From: a virus
Strand: one strand, 5' to 3'
Virus record (IMG/VR): IMGVR_UViG_3300043398_000035
Location: 1-24,165 of that record
DNA length: 24,165 bases
How positions within the stretch are numbered: position 1 is the first letter of the stretch; each line of letters opens with the position of its first letter. Made by a program: the position numbers and the translations under genes. The notes beneath the pieces are model-generated. The model saw only the letters and a program-made list of their open reading frames with translations. It had not been told where the DNA came from and searched no databases. This document shows, one piece after another, positions 22,291-24,165 of the stretch.

Positions 22291-24165
22291 ATCTAAAAAC
22301 TCTATTACGTTCTTTTGCCGGTGGTGAAATCACCCCTGAATTATTCGGGCGGTTGGACTTGGTTAAGTTTCAAACCGGGTTAGAGAAATGTTTAAACTTT
22401 ATTGTGCTACCACATGGCCCAGTGGTTAATCGCCCCGGCTTTGGTTATATCTTAGAATCGAAAGATAGCGCCAAGGCTTCGCGTATGATTCCATTTGAGT
22501 ATTCAACGCAACAAACTTTTGCCATTGAGTTCGGCGATCAATACGTTCGTTTCCATACGAACGGCGGCACGTTGTTAGAAGCAACGCAAAACATTACCGG
22601 TATTACGAAAGCTAACCCCGGTGTATTAACTTACGCGGGCGCTGACCCAACCAACGGACAAATATTTTTCTTGTCCGGTATCGGGGGTATGACGCAATTA
22701 AATAACCGTTATGTGAAAGTAGCAAACGTAAACGCCGGTGCTAACACCTTTGAATTAGTTAGTATCCACGGCGGCGCTAATATCAACACAACTAATTATT
22801 CAACCTACACGGCGGGCGGTACGATGGCCCGTGTATACGAATTAGCAACACCTTATCTTGAAGCGGATTTATTTGATTTGCATTACGTGCAATCGGCTGA
22901 CGTGTTAACTATCGTTCATCCGAGTTATGCGCCGCGCGAGTTGCGAAGATTAAGCGCGACTAACTGGACGTTGACAACTATTTCATTTGTACCGACGCAA
23001 GCCGCGCCGACTTCGTTAACGGCAACGACTACGGCAGGTGCGGGCGCGATTGTTTACGAATATGTAGCCACCGCCATAGCAAGCGATGGCTTAGAAGAAT
23101 CGTTAGCTTCTAACTCCGATGATTGTTCCAACGATCTATCAGGTGCGGGCGCTAAGAACACGATAGCATGGACGGCAGCCAGCGGCGCGGTTCGCTATAA
23201 CGTGTATCGTAAAGTAAATGGTTTGTTCGGTTATATTGGTCAGACTTCGGACGTATCTTTTATCGATGACAATATCGACCCCGATTTAACGAAGACACCG
23301 CCGATTGATAACAACCCATTCGGCAGCGCAAACAATTACCCGCGCGCGGTTGGGTACTTCGATGGCCGCCGCGCATTCGGTGGTACGAACAATAAGCCAC
23401 AAACTTTTAATATGTCTAAGAGCGGTACGGAAAGTAACTTCGGTTATTCCATACCGACACAAGATGATGACTCGATAGCGGTGAAAGTTGCTTCGCAAAA
23501 AGCTAATACCATACGCCACATTGTACCGTTGTCTGATTTGATGTTATTGACATCGGGCGGTGTAGTGAAAGTATCCGCTGCTAACTCCGATATCTTAACG
23601 CCTGATTCTGCGAAACCAAAAGAAGAATCTAACATCGGTGCTAGCAATGTGCAGCCCGCTAAGGCCGGTAAGAATTGTATCTACGCACAATCCGAAGGTG
23701 GGCGCGTTCAAGAAATTGTTTATTCATGGGAACAAACCGGATACGAAGCCAACGATATTTCTTTGATGGCCCCGCATTTGTTTGACGGCTTCACGATTAA
23801 AGATATTGCTTATACACATTCGCCTTACTTTACGGTGTGGTGTGTTCGTTCCGATGGTGTGTTATTGGGTTTAACTTATGTACCGAAGCACCAAGTGATC
23901 GCATGGCATCAACACGATACCGATGGTTTATTTGAATCGATATGTTCAGTGCCGGAAAGCGGCGAAAACATTTTGTATGCCATAGTTAAACGCACGATTA
24001 ACAGCCGCACGGTTCGCTACGTTGAACGTTTACACACTCGCATGTTCGATGATGACCACCAAGAAGATGCGTTCTTTCTTGACGCGGGCGTTACCTACGA
24101 TGGCGCGGCAGCTACCACCATAACCGGTGCGTATCACTTAGAAGGTGAAACAGTAAACGTATTAG
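22287..24165 (+). CDS. tail tubular protein B-like (partial, 3' cut)
   Basis: An open frame with no stop to the window edge (at least 626 residues). The start has RSFAGGEITPELFGRLDLVK then LPHGPVVNRPGFGYI, the typical opening of phage tail nozzle / tail tubular protein B proteins. Residues about 240-338 look like an FN3/Ig-like insertion (YEYVATAIASDGLEESLA, TIAWTAASGAVRYNVYRKV, then TPP). A conserved YFDGRRAFGGT segment follows. No SD; the ATG overlaps the tail tubular A stop, so it is coupled. The protein should form the tail tube end or nozzle. The gene continues beyond the window. Confidence 0.93.
   Translation, partial: MNLKTLLRSFAGGEITPELFGRLDLVKFQTGLEKCLNFIVLPHGPVVNRPGFGYILESKDSAKASRMIPFEYSTQQTFAIEFGDQYVRFHTNGGTLLEATQNITGITKANPGVLTYAGADPTNGQIFFLSGIGGMTQLNNRYVKVANVNAGANTFELVSIHGGANINTTNYSTYTAGGTMARVYELATPYLEADLFDLHYVQSADVLTIVHPSYAPRELRRLSATNWTLTTISFVPTQAAPTSLTATTTAGAGAIVYEYVATAIASDGLEESLASNSDDCSNDLSGAGAKNTIAWTAASGAVRYNVYRKVNGLFGYIGQTSDVSFIDDNIDPDLTKTPPIDNNPFGSANNYPRAVGYFDGRRAFGGTNNKPQTFNMSKSGTESNFGYSIPTQDDDSIAVKVASQKANTIRHIVPLSDLMLLTSGGVVKVSAANSDILTPDSAKPKEESNIGASNVQPAKAGKNCIYAQSEGGRVQEIVYSWEQTGYEANDISLMAPHLFDGFTIKDIAYTHSPYFTVWCVRSDGVLLGLTYVPKHQVIAWHQHDTDGLFESICSVPESGENILYAIVKRTINSRTVRYVERLHTRMFDDDHQEDAFFLDAGVTYDGAAATTITGAYHLEGETVNVL

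Noticed and set aside
21685-24165. Diversity-generating retroelement, as in BPP-1
   Set aside because: No reverse transcriptase, template repeat or variable repeat is in the window; if present it would lie further right.
1-24165. tRNA genes, integrase, attachment sites and lysis genes
   Set aside because: None was recognised; there is little non-coding space, and such genes may lie outside the window.

Overview
The window is a piece of a tailed double-stranded DNA bacteriophage (or prophage) genome, moderately AT-leaning. Genes are packed tightly, with 1-4 nt stop/start overlaps and clear Shine-Dalgarno (SD) sequences, as expected for a phage of a Gram-negative bacterium. The structural genes (head-to-tail connector, Bbp19-like protein, scaffold, GP7/Bbp17-type major capsid protein, Bbp16-like cement protein, tail tubular proteins A and B) match the layout of short-tailed phages of the epsilon15 / Bordetella BPP-1 type. 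No host-specific gene, tRNA or integrase is visible, so the host cannot be named.

Layout. Positions 11-9845 are one leftward (minus strand) gene cluster: a RecB/Cas4-like DUF2800 nuclease, a DUF2815 (Enc34-type) ssDNA-binding protein, an HNH endonuclease, a family A DNA polymerase with proofreading domain, several tiny membrane or unknown proteins, a VRR-NUC nuclease, an SNF2-type helicase, a zinc-ribbon plus DUF3310 protein and two unknown proteins at the far left. Positions 9846-10017 are a divergent control region with candidate promoters and short repeats. From 10018 to the right edge everything is on the plus strand: a small Cro/YdaS-like regulator, a large primase-polymerase/SF3 helicase, a short repeat-rich region with small ORFs, then terminase small and large subunits, connector, capsid genes, an intrinsic terminator, and the first tail genes. 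The last gene (tail tubular protein B-like) is cut by the window end.

How it works together. The leftward cluster and the primase-helicase look like a nearly self-sufficient replication and recombination set: priming and unwinding by the primase-helicase, synthesis by the polymerase, ssDNA cover by DUF2815, and end processing by DUF2800, VRR-NUC and SNF2. The rightward cluster then makes the procapsid (connector, scaffold, capsid), fills it (terminase), stabilises it (cement and possible decoration proteins) and starts the tail.

I did not find a defence island, CRISPR array, diversity-generating retroelement or other clearly new system. The points most worth checking are the leucine at the dNTP-selectivity position of the polymerase, an orphan DNA-binding helix-turn-helix protein and a 9-bp hairpin in front of a terminase gene that has no SD, a cluster of ATGAC repeats after the primase, a probable second start inside the DUF3310 gene, and a run of tiny membrane proteins inside the replication cluster, including a 42-residue one.
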